Shown here one piece after another: positions 8,691 to 17,855 of a DNA stretch of 45,491 bases. The number at the start of each line of letters is the position of its first letter. Position 1 is the stretch's first letter. This stretch comes from Defluviitaleaceae bacterium (GTDB lineage Bacteria > Bacillota > Clostridia > Lachnospirales > WQUN01): assembly GCA_009779755.1 (NCBI GenBank), contig WRDO01000025.1, positions 1 through 45,491 on the forward strand, written 5' to 3'. Below the pieces are notes generated by a model. It was not told the DNA's origin, ran no database searches, and saw only the letters and a program-made list of their open reading frames with translations. A program made the position numbers and the translations under genes.

Positions 8691-9416
8691 ATGCAATATC
8701 ACGAAACATATAAAAAATATGGAGATGAACAGTATCTTGTAAACATGGTGTTAATAGATGATATTATACGTTTTGGATGTTCAATCGGATTAAATGGAAG
8801 CAGCCGTGTGCTTGACCTATGTTGCGGGTACGGCACTATGTTGAAGGTATGGAATGAAGTCTTTAATATTGGTGGGAAAGGTGTAGACATAAATTCGTCA
8901 TTCATCGAAAATGGATTATCACGCTTAACCAGTAGCCGGATTAATTTAATATGCGGCGATGTTTTGAAATACGAAGATTGCGAAAAGTACGATGTTGTCG
9001 TTTGCACAGAACTTTCGACCGGCTTGTTTAACAATTTTAGTGAAGGAATTATTTTTCTTAAACGGTTTCTAAAACCTAACGGTATGATTGTGTTTGGCAA
9101 GCTGTTTTCCGAAGTAGAAAACCCACCGCAAGAACTTATTGATTTTGACGGTTCGCTTCCTACGTTAGGCGAGATATATGATGAAATAAGGCAACTGGGG
9201 TACTTAATTACATCAATGGCAAGTGGTTCAGATGCGTCATGGGAAAGATATATAATGCGCGAATCAAAACAACTACTGACCCGGTTGCGGAAAGCGCCAC
9301 AAGATGAAAGTTTATTGGAATGGACAAATAAATGGCATAAAATTTACTATAATTTTCGGCGACCATGTGAAAATTGGGCATTGTTTGGCATTGAAAATTG
9401 TAAAGCGAAGGATTGA
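8691..9416 (+). CDS. Class I SAM-dependent methyltransferase
   Basis: A 241-residue protein with Rossmann-fold methyltransferase motifs: VLDLCCGYGTM (motif I, about 40-50), KGVDINSSFI (motif II acidic residue, about 63-72), CGDVL and VVVCTE (about 88-105), and KRFLKPNGMIVFG (about 125-137). The substrate cannot be read; the C-terminal part lacks recognisable specificity motifs. The ATG follows AAGGAGG. Base composition is clearly more AT-rich than genes left of 8400 and right of 11700, consistent with acquisition. First gene inside the palindrome-bounded island. Confidence 0.82.
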   Translation: MQYHETYKKYGDEQYLVNMVLIDDIIRFGCSIGLNGSSRVLDLCCGYGTMLKVWNEVFNIGGKGVDINSSFIENGLSRLTSSRINLICGDVLKYEDCEKYDVVVCTELSTGLFNNFSEGIIFLKRFLKPNGMIVFGKLFSEVENPPQELIDFDGSLPTLGEIYDEIRQLGYLITSMASGSDASWERYIMRESKQLLTRLRKAPQDESLLEWTNKWHKIYYNFRRPCENWALFGIENCKAKD

Positions 9417-9543
9417 AAAAAATTCATTTGTATTAAAATTATCGTTGATACGGGCGTTTGTACGTTGAGGTTGATACAAATGCAAGAAACCCCAATCATA
9501 TGGTGTGTGCCGTGAAGGATGAAAATAACGCAAGAACCCATGC

Positions 9544-10371
9544 CTATACTATTCGTTGATGTACCTCATGCAATAATTGCAAACTTCTTGCTACGCTATT
9601 ATTACTTGCTTTGATTTCCAAAGCTGAATATAAATTTGGAATATGCGCAAAGCCTTTCAATACTTTGTCAAAGTCAACCGAGCCATCACCAACAGCCACG
9701 TGCGTACCCGTTTCAAAACTTGCGCCTTTTGATTTTTGTAACGCATCGCTGATGTGCAGTCCTTTTACATTTTTATTCGCTAAGAATTTAATAATTTCAT
9801 CTTCCGAATATCCGTCATAATAATTGTGTGAGACATCAATAAGCACGCCCAAGTCGGGATGGTGGTCGATAAATTTTACAAAATCACTTAACCCATCAAA
9901 CAAGAAATACTTGCCTGATACATGAGTTTCCAATGATAATGAGAAAGTACTTTTCAAGGCAATGCTCAACCATTTATCTATCGTCTTGTGAATAAGTTCA
10001 TAAATTGATTTTTTATCATCTTCCGATAATCCATAAACACTTTTGCATGGATGGAGTGATATATCGTGCATATTATTTTTTGTTGCAATTTCAAAGCACT
10101 GTGCCAAAGCAACATCAAAAGTATCACGGTCAGTTGTAGAATTATGTAAACCACCAAAATGCAGAGTCAGTTTAAAATCTTGAAAATAATCGGGTATGTT
10201 GTTTATATCTAACCTAAACTTATTTTTATAAAGCGAGGGGGTGATATGAATACCCCCAAAGCCATATGATTTGGCAACATCATAAATAAATTGCCACCTG
10301 TCGGCTTCTGATGTTATGTTTTTTATCTTTTCGGTATTTTCAAAGCCTATTTCGTCCATCGAAAAATACAT
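9544..10371 (-). CDS. TIM-barrel sugar phosphate isomerase/epimerase-like protein
   Basis: A 275-residue protein of the AP endonuclease 2 / xylose isomerase-like TIM-barrel superfamily. Metal-site patterns visible are LTLHFGGLH, DISLHP, LSLETHVSG, GVLIDVSHNY, KGLHISDA with a later HVAVGDGSVDF, and ALEIKA near the end. The H/E/D set supports a divalent-metal barrel enzyme, sugar isomerase or endonuclease IV-like; the exact reaction is unknown. AT-rich like its neighbours. No strong ribosome binding site is seen before ATG 10371, so the start is less certain. Confidence 0.75.
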   Translation of the reverse strand: MYFSMDEIGFENTEKIKNITSEADRWQFIYDVAKSYGFGGIHITPSLYKNKFRLDINNIPDYFQDFKLTLHFGGLHNSTTDRDTFDVALAQCFEIATKNNMHDISLHPCKSVYGLSEDDKKSIYELIHKTIDKWLSIALKSTFSLSLETHVSGKYFLFDGLSDFVKFIDHHPDLGVLIDVSHNYYDGYSEDEIIKFLANKNVKGLHISDALQKSKGASFETGTHVAVGDGSVDFDKVLKGFAHIPNLYSALEIKASNNSVARSLQLLHEVHQRIV

Positions 10372-10437
10372 AATTACATCGCCCGATATAAATTTTTACG
10401 CACGTACCACGTTGGTTGCACATAAGTGCGTTGTTCA

Positions 10438-10914
10438 TTATAATATTACCTCATGAATTTCTTGATTCGGTAAAAATCTGTACCGTGGCTTGAAAATTTG
10501 GGTTCTGTCGATTGAAAATATATCATCATCGTTACTGAACTGATAATTAAATCCCGCCAGCAAGTCACGTCCCAATAAATTCCTGAAATCTTGCTTTTCA
10601 TCCATTATAATTTGAAATGGCCAATATTTACCTTCGTACTCAAATATATTAATTAAAGGCAACTGAACATATCCTGCATCTATTTTATCTCCGGAGGCAG
10701 TTGTTGGTTTATCTTTGTCCTCGAACACGATAGCATTTTTTTGAATCCAATCTATATCATATCCCAAACGCCACAACTCCGGCTTTGAAATTGTTGACGT
10801 ATCAGCACCGGTATCTACTTTAAATCGCACAGGCAACATGGTTACGGCGTTTATCGGTTTTATGTCTATCGGAACATAGACCCTGCCAAATTCCGAAAAT
10901 CCAATCTTATTCAT
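10438..10914 (-). CDS. Retropepsin-like aspartic protease family protein
   Basis: A 158-residue protein with the single-lobe aspartic protease motif at residues 34-36, in FKVDTGADTSTIS, and a later hydrophobic segment NLLGRDLLAGF that resembles the second flap-side motif (LGRD) of retropepsins. Single-lobe proteins of this sort act as dimers. The biological substrate is unknown. Its start overlaps the end of the small upstream gene by 8 bp, so the two are likely translated together. Lies in the AT-rich island. Confidence 0.78.
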   Translation of the reverse strand: MNKIGFSEFGRVYVPIDIKPINAVTMLPVRFKVDTGADTSTISKPELWRLGYDIDWIQKNAIVFEDKDKPTTASGDKIDAGYVQLPLINIFEYEGKYWPFQIIMDEKQDFRNLLGRDLLAGFNYQFSNDDDIFSIDRTQIFKPRYRFLPNQEIHEVIL

Positions 10915-11170
10915 AGTACACCACGTTTCCTATGGACGGATAAGGTTCTGTTAATGTACCATACATGGAAGCTACTCTTTGACCTTTATATTCATCCATA
11001 GATACTTTCATCAAGTCCCTTTGGTCATCCGCAATATAAATCACATACCCAAGGTCATTGTCACATCGGTCAACAATTTCAGTTATGACCATCATAAAAT
11101 ATTTCGTTGGGTATTTTTTCACCGCATCCTGCGTGGTCATAATTTCGTTTACTTCGATTTTTTCCAACAT
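10907..11170 (-). CDS. Small partner protein of the retropepsin-like gene
   Basis: An 87-residue soluble protein, no family recognised. It starts LEKIEVNEIMTTQDAVKK and contains a central beta-rich segment with GYVIYIADDQRDLM. GGAGG is placed well before ATG 11170, so translation is convincing. Its 8-bp overlap with the aspartic protease gene suggests a functional pair, for example substrate, regulator or inhibitor. That pairing is inference from the layout only. Confidence 0.7.
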   Translation of the reverse strand: MLEKIEVNEIMTTQDAVKKYPTKYFMMVITEIVDRCDNDLGYVIYIADDQRDLMKVSMDEYKGQRVASMYGTLTEPYPSIGNVVYYE

Positions 11171-11493
11171 AGCAATTCCTCCCTGTCAATATAAATTATG
11201 TTCGTTTGGTTGCTTTCGATTATAGCATAATGGATATAACACCGTCACAATCATTACGCCACCCAATGCCCTGATGAATTATCCATAAAGCGTTATTTCC
11301 ACCCTCCACAGCACACGTTCTAACATTTCGTTGTATCAAAATCAACGTCAAATAGGGGTTGATTTAACAAGAAAGCTACCGAAGGCAAGCAACAGCAGAA
11401 AAGACAATTACTTTGACTTCGGCCCTACTAGAGCACAAGTTGGGTTGGATATTCCAAAAGAAAAAACGGGATGCCAACACACCGGACACCAGT

Positions 11494-11677
11494 GGGGCGG
11501 GGGCGGGCGGACGTTCCATAAGCCGCGCCTACGCAATCGGGTGATGAACGGTGAACGGGCGCGTTATGTGGTTGGCATCGGGTGCTTGCAACCGATGCAA
11601 CCACTTCGCGCACGGAGCCGTTCATCGCCCGATTGCGTTCAGCGCGGCGTTGGAACAGCCGCTCGCCCCCGCCCCAC
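11494..11677 (-). repeat. 185-bp imperfect palindrome, copy B (inverted)
   Basis: Reverse-complement of copy A at 8409-8593, differing at only a few positions across the core (for example one fewer base in the loop, GGGCGATG for GGGTGATG in one arm). Arms, bulged inner stem, GTTCC/GGAAC and flanking G-rich/C-rich tracts are all kept. It occupies most of the gene-free stretch 11195-11707, between the island and the LCP gene. The remaining part, 11195-11493, shows no gene. Confidence 0.9.
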
Positions 11678-11707
11678 GGAATTAAAACAAGTAAGACAGC
11701 CCCTTTT

Positions 11708-12784
11708 TCACTCCAATCCCGCCAATTGCAAATTATCAAGCGTAAGCGCCTTCGTAAAGGGGTTGATCGTGCGGTTGATCAACTCGAGGGCTTCCTCCGC
11801 CTTGGGGATTTCGTACCAATGGGTGAGGCGGACGCTTTCGGTGGGATAATTGTGGGTGTGAAGCGTAACGTCGCCAAGGACGAATTGCTCGGCGAACCAA
11901 AGCAATTCGGTGAGGGATAAATCGGTACGGACATGGTCGCGGTAGGTGGAGATAAATTCGGGGATACGCAGGACCGTGCGGGGCGAAAGGAGTTCGTCCA
12001 TCATCGCGCGGATGAAGTGCTGTTGGTTTCTCATACGTTGGTAATCGGATATATTGCGGCCGGGGTTGTTGCCCAAACGGTACCGTACGAAGTGCAGGGC
12101 CTGCTGCCCGCCCAAACGCTGCTGCCCCGCGGGGATGTTGATATGCAGGTCGTCGCAGGGGTCGGTATAATACATATGGAAGGGGACGTTGATATTCACG
12201 CCTCCGACCGCATCCACGATGCGGATAAAAGCGCGTTCTTCCACGCTTACATAGAAGTCGGGGATAAAACCGATGACCGTTTGCAATTCCCGCTGGAGCT
12301 GTGCCACGCCGCCGTCGTGCCCGCGCCCGCCTTGACGCCCTACGGGGTAAGCGGAATTTATGCGGGCAATATTACGCTGCACGTTTATCCGCGTATCACG
12401 CGGGATGCTGACGATATGAGCTTCCCTTCTTACCGCGTCGAAGGAAGCCACCATGATCGTGTCCGTGTTGAGCCCCGAATCGTAGCCGAAGAGGAGTAAA
12501 GTGAAAAAATCCTTCCTGCGCACCCATTCGTCCTGTATCGGGAGCTCCGTATTGACCCGCTCATCGTCCGGGTGGGCGTCCACGATATCAAAGGCCGGGT
12601 AGTTGCGTTCCGGGTTAATGACTATTTCGGGGAAAAAAGGCATTATCGCATGGGCGGGGATGGCGGGCGGGGAAATAACCATGCGTAATAAAAATACCGT
12701 GCAGGCGACGATCGCCAACCCGCCGAATAAAGTGAGCAAAAACGATTGATAGAACCTTTTGCGAAGCCGACCGCTTTTTAACAT
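11708..12784 (-). CDS. LytR-CpsA-Psr (LCP) family protein
   Basis: A 358-residue membrane-anchored protein. One N-terminal helix (about 14-36) is followed by an extracellular LCP domain with FGYDSGLNTDTIMV, IPRDTRI and a later RYRLGNNPGRNISDYQRMRNQQ region carrying the arginines that bind the polyprenyl-pyrophosphate. LCP enzymes transfer teichoic acid or other glycopolymers from a lipid carrier to peptidoglycan at the outer membrane face. Length fits the family. Divergent from the MBL gene. Confidence 0.87.
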   Translation of the reverse strand: MLKSGRLRKRFYQSFLLTLFGGLAIVACTVFLLRMVISPPAIPAHAIMPFFPEIVINPERNYPAFDIVDAHPDDERVNTELPIQDEWVRRKDFFTLLLFGYDSGLNTDTIMVASFDAVRREAHIVSIPRDTRINVQRNIARINSAYPVGRQGGRGHDGGVAQLQRELQTVIGFIPDFYVSVEERAFIRIVDAVGGVNINVPFHMYYTDPCDDLHINIPAGQQRLGGQQALHFVRYRLGNNPGRNISDYQRMRNQQHFIRAMMDELLSPRTVLRIPEFISTYRDHVRTDLSLTELLWFAEQFVLGDVTLHTHNYPTESVRLTHWYEIPKAEEALELINRTINPFTKALTLDNLQLAGLE

Positions 12785-12891
12785 GCCTGCCGCCTTTTTT
12801 ATTTGTAATAATCGCTTTATTTTGACACGCTTATACTATTTTTTCAATAGAGGCATGTATATAATGGGACGTAACGAAAGGGGGTTCGGTT

Positions 12892-13845
12892 GTGTTCGCG
12901 AAAAAAGCCCCGGCGATATTCGCATTGATCGCGATGTTTACGTTGATCGCGTTATTTTTTGTCCGTTCCCGCGACCATAACATCGGCACGATGGAAGTCA
13001 CCGTCTTCGGCATCGGACGTGCGGACGCCATCTTGATCACCACCGAAAACCACGCCGTGATGATCGACGCCGGCGAAAACCGCCACGGCGAATATTTGGT
13101 TGCGCGCTTGGCCGAATTGGGCGTAAAACGGCTTGATTACCTTATTATTACCCATTTCGACTCGGACCATGTAGGCGGCGCGCATATGATCATCGACAAT
13201 GTGGAAATCGGTGAGGTGATCGTACCCAACTACAGCCGCGAATCACGGCATATGGAACGCTTTGACGCCTCCTTGGCAAACGCGGGATTGACACCCCATA
13301 TATTAAAGGAACCTCGGCTTTTTAAATTGGATGGCGCGGCTTTTATCCTTGACCCTTCGAGGTTGGGATATGTCCATTTCCCCCGTTACGAGGATATCTC
13401 CGATTATGAACACGACGACGATCGTTTTTCCCTCGAATACACGCCTGACCTCGTGCCTGTCGGCGACAATTTTTCCATCATCACCTCCGTTTCCCACGGG
13501 GACAACCATTTCCTGTTCATGGGTGACGCGATGGAAATCCGCTTGGAGGAAGTATTGGCGAACGATGCTTTGATGGCGCCGGATTATACGTTTGTCAAAT
13601 TGCCGCGCCACGGCCGCTTTACCGAACGCGGTTTGGAGCTTATCCATACGACGCGCCCGCGTTATGCCGTAATCACGGGCTTCCACCCCTCGGACATCAG
13701 AAAATACCGCCCCGAACGCCCCGCCGACGAACGCATAATATACGCGCTCGAATATATAGGTTCAAAAATCTTCTTCACCATGAGCGAAGGGGTAAGGTTT
13801 ACGAGCGACGGCTCGCAGATATCAACGGGAGCGAATGGGTTTTAA
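12892..13845 (+). CDS. ComEC/Rec2-like metallo-beta-lactamase-fold hydrolase
   Basis: A 317-residue protein with an N-terminal hydrophobic segment (about 6-24) and an MBL domain. The metal motif is HFDSDHVGG (about 84-92), preceded by MIDAGENRHGEYL and followed by SHGDNHFLFMGDA (about 200-212) and KLPRHGRF. This set matches the secreted or anchored MBL proteins related to the ComEC C-terminal domain, proposed to degrade DNA outside the cell. No competence genes adjoin it. It starts at GTG 12892 behind GGGGG. After the stop, 13846-14100 is very AT-rich with no gene. Confidence 0.82.
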   Translation: MFAKKAPAIFALIAMFTLIALFFVRSRDHNIGTMEVTVFGIGRADAILITTENHAVMIDAGENRHGEYLVARLAELGVKRLDYLIITHFDSDHVGGAHMIIDNVEIGEVIVPNYSRESRHMERFDASLANAGLTPHILKEPRLFKLDGAAFILDPSRLGYVHFPRYEDISDYEHDDDRFSLEYTPDLVPVGDNFSIITSVSHGDNHFLFMGDAMEIRLEEVLANDALMAPDYTFVKLPRHGRFTERGLELIHTTRPRYAVITGFHPSDIRKYRPERPADERIIYALEYIGSKIFFTMSEGVRFTSDGSQISTGANGF

Positions 13846-14100
13846 GACATGGAAGGGATTGATAAAAAAATGGGGGGTACGGGGTGAAAATGGAATATTA
13901 ATTATTTATTATGTAATATAAATATTATTATATTATTTTTATTTTGTTTTTGTCTTATCATGCCGGAAAAATAAGGATATTGTATTATATGTAACAAGCG
14001 GTATAATGAAAACTATGTACAAATATTGATTTTATGCGTTTTTTATTATGGTTTCGGGCTATAGTTACAATACAAATCACATCAACCGGAGGGAACATAT

Positions 14101-14919
14101 ATGAACGATAATCCCAACACCCACCAACAAACAAATAAAAAAACCATTGAAAAATTAACAAATTCCAATGTCTTATTGACCGGTATCGTTTTCGTCATTA
14201 CGGGCGTAGCCCTAATTTTTTCAAGTAATGATATAGTTTCCGCCATTTCCATCATTGCGATCAGTATCGGATCGTCGTTGATTGCGAGTGCTTATATTGC
14301 GCGTCTTTATTCCCATTACATAGACCAACACAAAAGCAGCGATATCGATAAATGGGGGTTGGTAAAGATATTCAAGACAAGGAGCGAAATGTTAATCCAA
14401 AACGACGAATACATAAAGAATACCAAAAAAACCTTGGATTTTATATTATTCGCAAGCCTTAAAATGCTTCGTGATTCGGAAAATGATAAAATCATAAAAG
14501 AAAAGATTAAAAAAGGATTAAAAATTAATATATTGGCTGTCGATCCGGATTCAATATTCTTGGAGTTGCGGCACAAAACGAAAAAACTGACGGAGGGCAG
14601 CAGCAGGGATGACCACATAAGCCTGCATGAGTGGATTCTCAGTTTAAAGAAAGTAGCCCCAAATCCCGAAAATATAAAAATAAAGACTTATGATTATATG
14701 CTGTTGGAATGGTATATGAAAACGGATGATTACATCTTTGTCGGACCTCACAGGTATGATTTACCCAGCGTAAATACGATAACGATGGGGTACACGAATA
14801 ATTCCGAAGGTTACAAATATTATAATGAATATTTTAATAAATTATGGAATGATCCCGCTTTTGCTAAGGAACCCGATAATGATAAATTGATAAAATGGGG
14901 GATAGCTAACCCATGTTAA
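14101..14919 (+). CDS. Two-TM protein with a PLD-like C-terminal region (tentative)
   Basis: A 272-residue protein. Two hydrophobic helices (about 24-42 and 47-68) are followed by a soluble domain of about 200 residues. The stretch KGLKINILAVDPDS and a later TDDYIFVGPH recall phospholipase D-like or DUF5919-type domains, but no HKD motif is present, so nuclease or lipase activity is unlikely. Membrane-anchored sensor or effector domains of this layout occur near defence genes; that link is only suggestive. GGAGG precedes the ATG. Its stop overlaps the start of the GNAT remnant by 7 bp. Strongly AT-rich. Confidence 0.6.
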   Translation: MNDNPNTHQQTNKKTIEKLTNSNVLLTGIVFVITGVALIFSSNDIVSAISIIAISIGSSLIASAYIARLYSHYIDQHKSSDIDKWGLVKIFKTRSEMLIQNDEYIKNTKKTLDFILFASLKMLRDSENDKIIKEKIKKGLKINILAVDPDSIFLELRHKTKKLTEGSSRDDHISLHEWILSLKKVAPNPENIKIKTYDYMLLEWYMKTDDYIFVGPHRYDLPSVNTITMGYTNNSEGYKYYNEYFNKLWNDPAFAKEPDNDKLIKWGIANPC

Positions 14920-15249
14920 CCCTTAAACCAATCACTGCTGATAATTTTTACGCATGTTTAGCCCTAACCGTCCACGAAAGTCAACAAAGTTTTGTCGCGT
15001 CAAATGTTAAATCCCTTGCAGAAGCGTGGCTCTCTGATTGATAAAAAATATCAAGGCAAGGGGTACGGCAAGGCCGCGATGTTGGAGGTCCTTTCATATG
15101 TAAAGGATGTGCTTAATCCCAAAATATTCCGTACGTCCGTCGTCCCGGGAAATGACGCGGCGAGGCGATTATATATCGGGTTGGGCTTCGTACCGAACGG
15201 TGAATTTACCGACGGCGAAGAGGTATTGATTATGGATTGCTTACATTAA
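14913..15249 (+). pseudogene. GNAT acetyltransferase remnant with internal deletion
   Basis: Two pieces of one N-acetyltransferase in different frames. The first, from ATG 14913, reads MLTLKPITADNFYACLAL and stops at about 15040 right after SLAEAWLSD. The second continues in another frame with DKKYQGKGYGKAAMLEV, the acetyl-CoA loop (Q/R-x-x-G-x-G/A), and ends VLIMDCLH. The family (PaiA/BltD-like) needs about 40 more residues between these pieces, so the middle is deleted, not merely frameshifted. It overlaps the upstream stop and the convergent downstream gene. Confidence 0.8.
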
Positions 15250-15723
15250 ACCCCGTTCCTTCATTTCATTTTCAACAAACGCCTTAATGTATTCATCGTC
15301 TCCTTCCCCCACGAAGAATTCGAAGCAGTTGTACCTGCACTTTTGGAAGCGTTCGCTTGCGATTATAAAATCATATCCCGCGCATTTGGGGTTGCATCCG
15401 TTTTGTGTGAGCCGTTTACATTCGCCGGAACCTTTGATGGAATCCATCATTTTAGCGGGCAGGGCGTGCATGAAGTCGGGGTAAGCGGATATATTTTCAC
15501 CGTAGACGCGTACGAACATGCCGTTTTTACGGAAACCCATATTGATCAACGCCCTGGGCGGTTTACCGACTTTGTATGAAGCGAGGTAGCCGTTTTTCTT
15601 TTCCTCGTAAGCGGATTTGCCGTTTTTTTCGGTAATCAAATCATGGATCGATTGGATGAAGGGTTTGTTTGCGTCGGTTACGGCTGACATAAATTGCTCG
15701 AAAGTGACTTTTTCCTGTGCCAT
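15241..15723 (-). CDS. Conserved hypothetical protein with a cysteine cluster
   Basis: About 160 residues from ATG 15723, preceded by GGGAGG; the open frame runs to 15783 without a site. The C-terminal half has five cysteines spaced C-x7-C-x3-C-x14-C-x3-C (GECKRLTQNGCNPKC ... FQKCRYNC), which suggests a metal site or disulfides. I recall similar proteins in Clostridia but no function. The N-terminal part vaguely resembles DUF1801/YdhG-type proteins. Convergent with the GNAT remnant (9 bp overlap). Confidence 0.7.
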   Translation of the reverse strand: MAQEKVTFEQFMSAVTDANKPFIQSIHDLITEKNGKSAYEEKKNGYLASYKVGKPPRALINMGFRKNGMFVRVYGENISAYPDFMHALPAKMMDSIKGSGECKRLTQNGCNPKCAGYDFIIASERFQKCRYNCFEFFVGEGDDEYIKAFVENEMKERGLM

Positions 15724-15806
15724 TATATTTCCTCCCGAAGGGATTTTTTTCATTATAACATGTATAATCGATCGCACACACATAAACCCATAAGCGGGGG
15801 GACATT

Positions 15807-16442
15807 ATGCTTGCCTTACATTCGCTTTTTTATGTTCTTGCGTTTTTAACCCTTTTAACCTCCTACGCTATCCACGACTACATAAAAATCAGACACGGCG
15901 AAAATACGTGGGCCGCGTTATTTAAGGGAGCTGCTACGGCGCTGTGCCTTGCGGTTTTTATTTACCGTGTATTACCGGGGAACCTTGAAAACGGCTTCGA
16001 GTTGCACGCGATTATTTTTGCTACGGCTATAGCGTTGTGCGTGGCCGCCGATATCACCCTTTGCTTCCGTTTTAATGCCGGGGTGGCTTTATTCGGGTTG
16101 GCGCACATATTTTTTATCGCGGCGCTTGCTTTTAATGAAATAGATTTGCTTTCTTTTACTATATCCTTTTTGGTGGCGTTGTCGTCCATGGGATTATTAA
16201 TCGCACAATGGAAGCTGCTTAAACGCGAAAATCCCGTGTATTTTGTTTATCTACTATTACTGGCGGTTATGATTGGGTTATCGGTCGGCCGCGGCGGCTG
16301 GCTTTTCTTGGGTGCGCTTGCGTTTATGACTTCGGATTTGATTTTAATTTATTGCCGGTTCGTTAAGGAACGGGAATGGGTGAACCGCGCCAATTTGGGC
16401 TTATATTATACGGGGATATTTTTGCTCGCGTTATTCTATTAA
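15807..16442 (+). CDS. YhhN/TMEM86-family membrane protein
   Basis: A 211-residue protein with about eight hydrophobic helices over its whole length. Family marks are AADITLCF followed by GLAHIFFIAAL, GALAFMTSDLIL, and a C-terminal LGLYYTGIFLLAL. Eukaryotic members are lysoplasmalogenases that hydrolyse the vinyl ether bond of lysoplasmalogens. Many anaerobic Clostridia make plasmalogens, so the role is plausible but unproven. GGGGGG upstream of ATG. It precedes the sugar transporter by 18 bp and may share its transcript. Confidence 0.82.
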   Translation: MLALHSLFYVLAFLTLLTSYAIHDYIKIRHGENTWAALFKGAATALCLAVFIYRVLPGNLENGFELHAIIFATAIALCVAADITLCFRFNAGVALFGLAHIFFIAALAFNEIDLLSFTISFLVALSSMGLLIAQWKLLKRENPVYFVYLLLLAVMIGLSVGRGGWLFLGALAFMTSDLILIYCRFVKEREWVNRANLGLYYTGIFLLALFY

Positions 16443-16460
16443 TTCGGGAGGGCTATATTT

Positions 16461-17855
16461 ATGAAGCCATCGTCGGGGCACGGCGAAACCTGTAAACGCA
16501 ACCGCTTCACCTTCGGATTGGGTACGGTCGGGCGGGATATGGTTTACGCGCTTTTCAGCATGTACTTGATATTTTATATGACGGACGCGTTAGCGCTGCC
16601 CGCTTCCACCATGATGTGGGTCGGGTGGATTATCGTGGGGGCGCGTATCTTCGACGCCCTTAACGACCCGGTGATGGGCTTAATCGTGGACAATACCCGT
16701 ACGCGGTGGGGTAAATTCAAGCCGTGGATAACGGTGGGTACGCTGGCTTCGCCTATTTTTACGGTACTTTTGTTTACGGATTTCGGCGGCTTCGACGGAC
16801 CGGGGTATATCATCCGCTTTGCGGTTATCTATGTATTGTGGGGGCTTGCGTTTACCACGCACGACATTTCCTACTGGTCGATGTTGCCCGCCATCAGCGT
16901 AAACCAAAAGGAACGGGAGAAGATCGGCTCCATCGCCCGCATTTGCGCAAGCGTGGGTATGTTTATCGTGGTGGTGGGTATCGTACCCGTTACGGGTATG
17001 CTGGGGGAGCGATTCGGCTCCCTTGCGCGGGGGTATACGGTGTTCGCTGTAATCGTGTCCGTCATCATGGCGGCGGGTATGTGCGTTACCTTGTTCGGTG
17101 TGAAGGAACCGAAGATCATCACCGCCAAGCCCCAACACACACCCCTACGGGAAATATTTAAAATCATCGGTAAAAACGACCAACTCTTTTATACCGCCAT
17201 CGCCATGACGCTGTTTATGGTCGGATACATAACGACGACGACCTTCGGTATTTATTTTTTCGAATACGACTACGGCAACGTGGATATGTACGCGGCCTTC
17301 GCCGGGATATTGGGCGTGAGCCAAATTACGGCGCTGGTGATATTCCCGCTCTTGGCAAAACGCTTTAAACGCAGGGATTTATTTACCGCCGCGTTTACCA
17401 TGATGAGCGCCGGATACGTGATCTTCTTCTTCGCTCCCGTAACGACGATGGTTTTCATCGGTATTTCGGGGGTTTTGCTTTTTGTAGGGCAGGGTTTTAT
17501 CCAAATCCTCATGCTCATGTTTTTGGCGGACAGCGTAGATTACGGCCATTGGAAGCTGGGGAAGCGCAACGAAAGCATATGCTTTTCCCTCCAGCCTTTA
17601 ATTAACAAAATGGGTGCGGCGATCGGCAGCGGCGTCGTGATCAATGTGTTGATTTTTTCCGGCATCCAGGACGCACAATCCGCCGCCGACGTTACCCGCG
17701 AGGGCTTACTGGTGATGCGTACCGCAATGCTCCTCTTCCCCATGGTTTGCATCGCCGTCAGTTATATTTTATGGCGCGTGAAGTTTAAAATAACCGAGGA
17801 ATTCCACGCGCAGATTTTAAGCGATTTGCGGGAGAAGGGGGAATTAGCGGATTAA
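16461..17855 (+). CDS. GPH-family (MelB-like) sugar:cation symporter
   Basis: A 464-residue MFS transporter with about 12 helices. The glycoside-pentoside-hexuronide signature is clear: GARIFDALNDPVMGLIVDNT in helix 2 and loop, followed by RWGKFKPWI, and HDISYWSMLPAI further on. These proteins import glycosides, pentoses or glucuronides with Na+ or H+. The substrate cannot be read. GGGAGG sits before ATG 16461. It overlaps the helicase start by 1 bp (TAATG), so the two are coupled although functionally unrelated. Confidence 0.87.
   Translation: MKPSSGHGETCKRNRFTFGLGTVGRDMVYALFSMYLIFYMTDALALPASTMMWVGWIIVGARIFDALNDPVMGLIVDNTRTRWGKFKPWITVGTLASPIFTVLLFTDFGGFDGPGYIIRFAVIYVLWGLAFTTHDISYWSMLPAISVNQKEREKIGSIARICASVGMFIVVVGIVPVTGMLGERFGSLARGYTVFAVIVSVIMAAGMCVTLFGVKEPKIITAKPQHTPLREIFKIIGKNDQLFYTAIAMTLFMVGYITTTTFGIYFFEYDYGNVDMYAAFAGILGVSQITALVIFPLLAKRFKRRDLFTAAFTMMSAGYVIFFFAPVTTMVFIGISGVLLFVGQGFIQILMLMFLADSVDYGHWKLGKRNESICFSLQPLINKMGAAIGSGVVINVLIFSGIQDAQSAADVTREGLLVMRTAMLLFPMVCIAVSYILWRVKFKITEEFHAQILSDLREKGELAD

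Noticed and set aside
9457..9559. Short frame (about 34 residues) on the plus strand ending after HAYTIR
   Set aside because: No start codon with a binding site, no family match, and it overlaps the end of the TIM-barrel gene. It may be a gene scrap but cannot be supported.
11331..11920. Open frames of 100-170 residues across palindrome B
   Set aside because: They follow the palindrome, occur on both strands, and similar peptides arise at palindrome A; they are by-products of the repeat.
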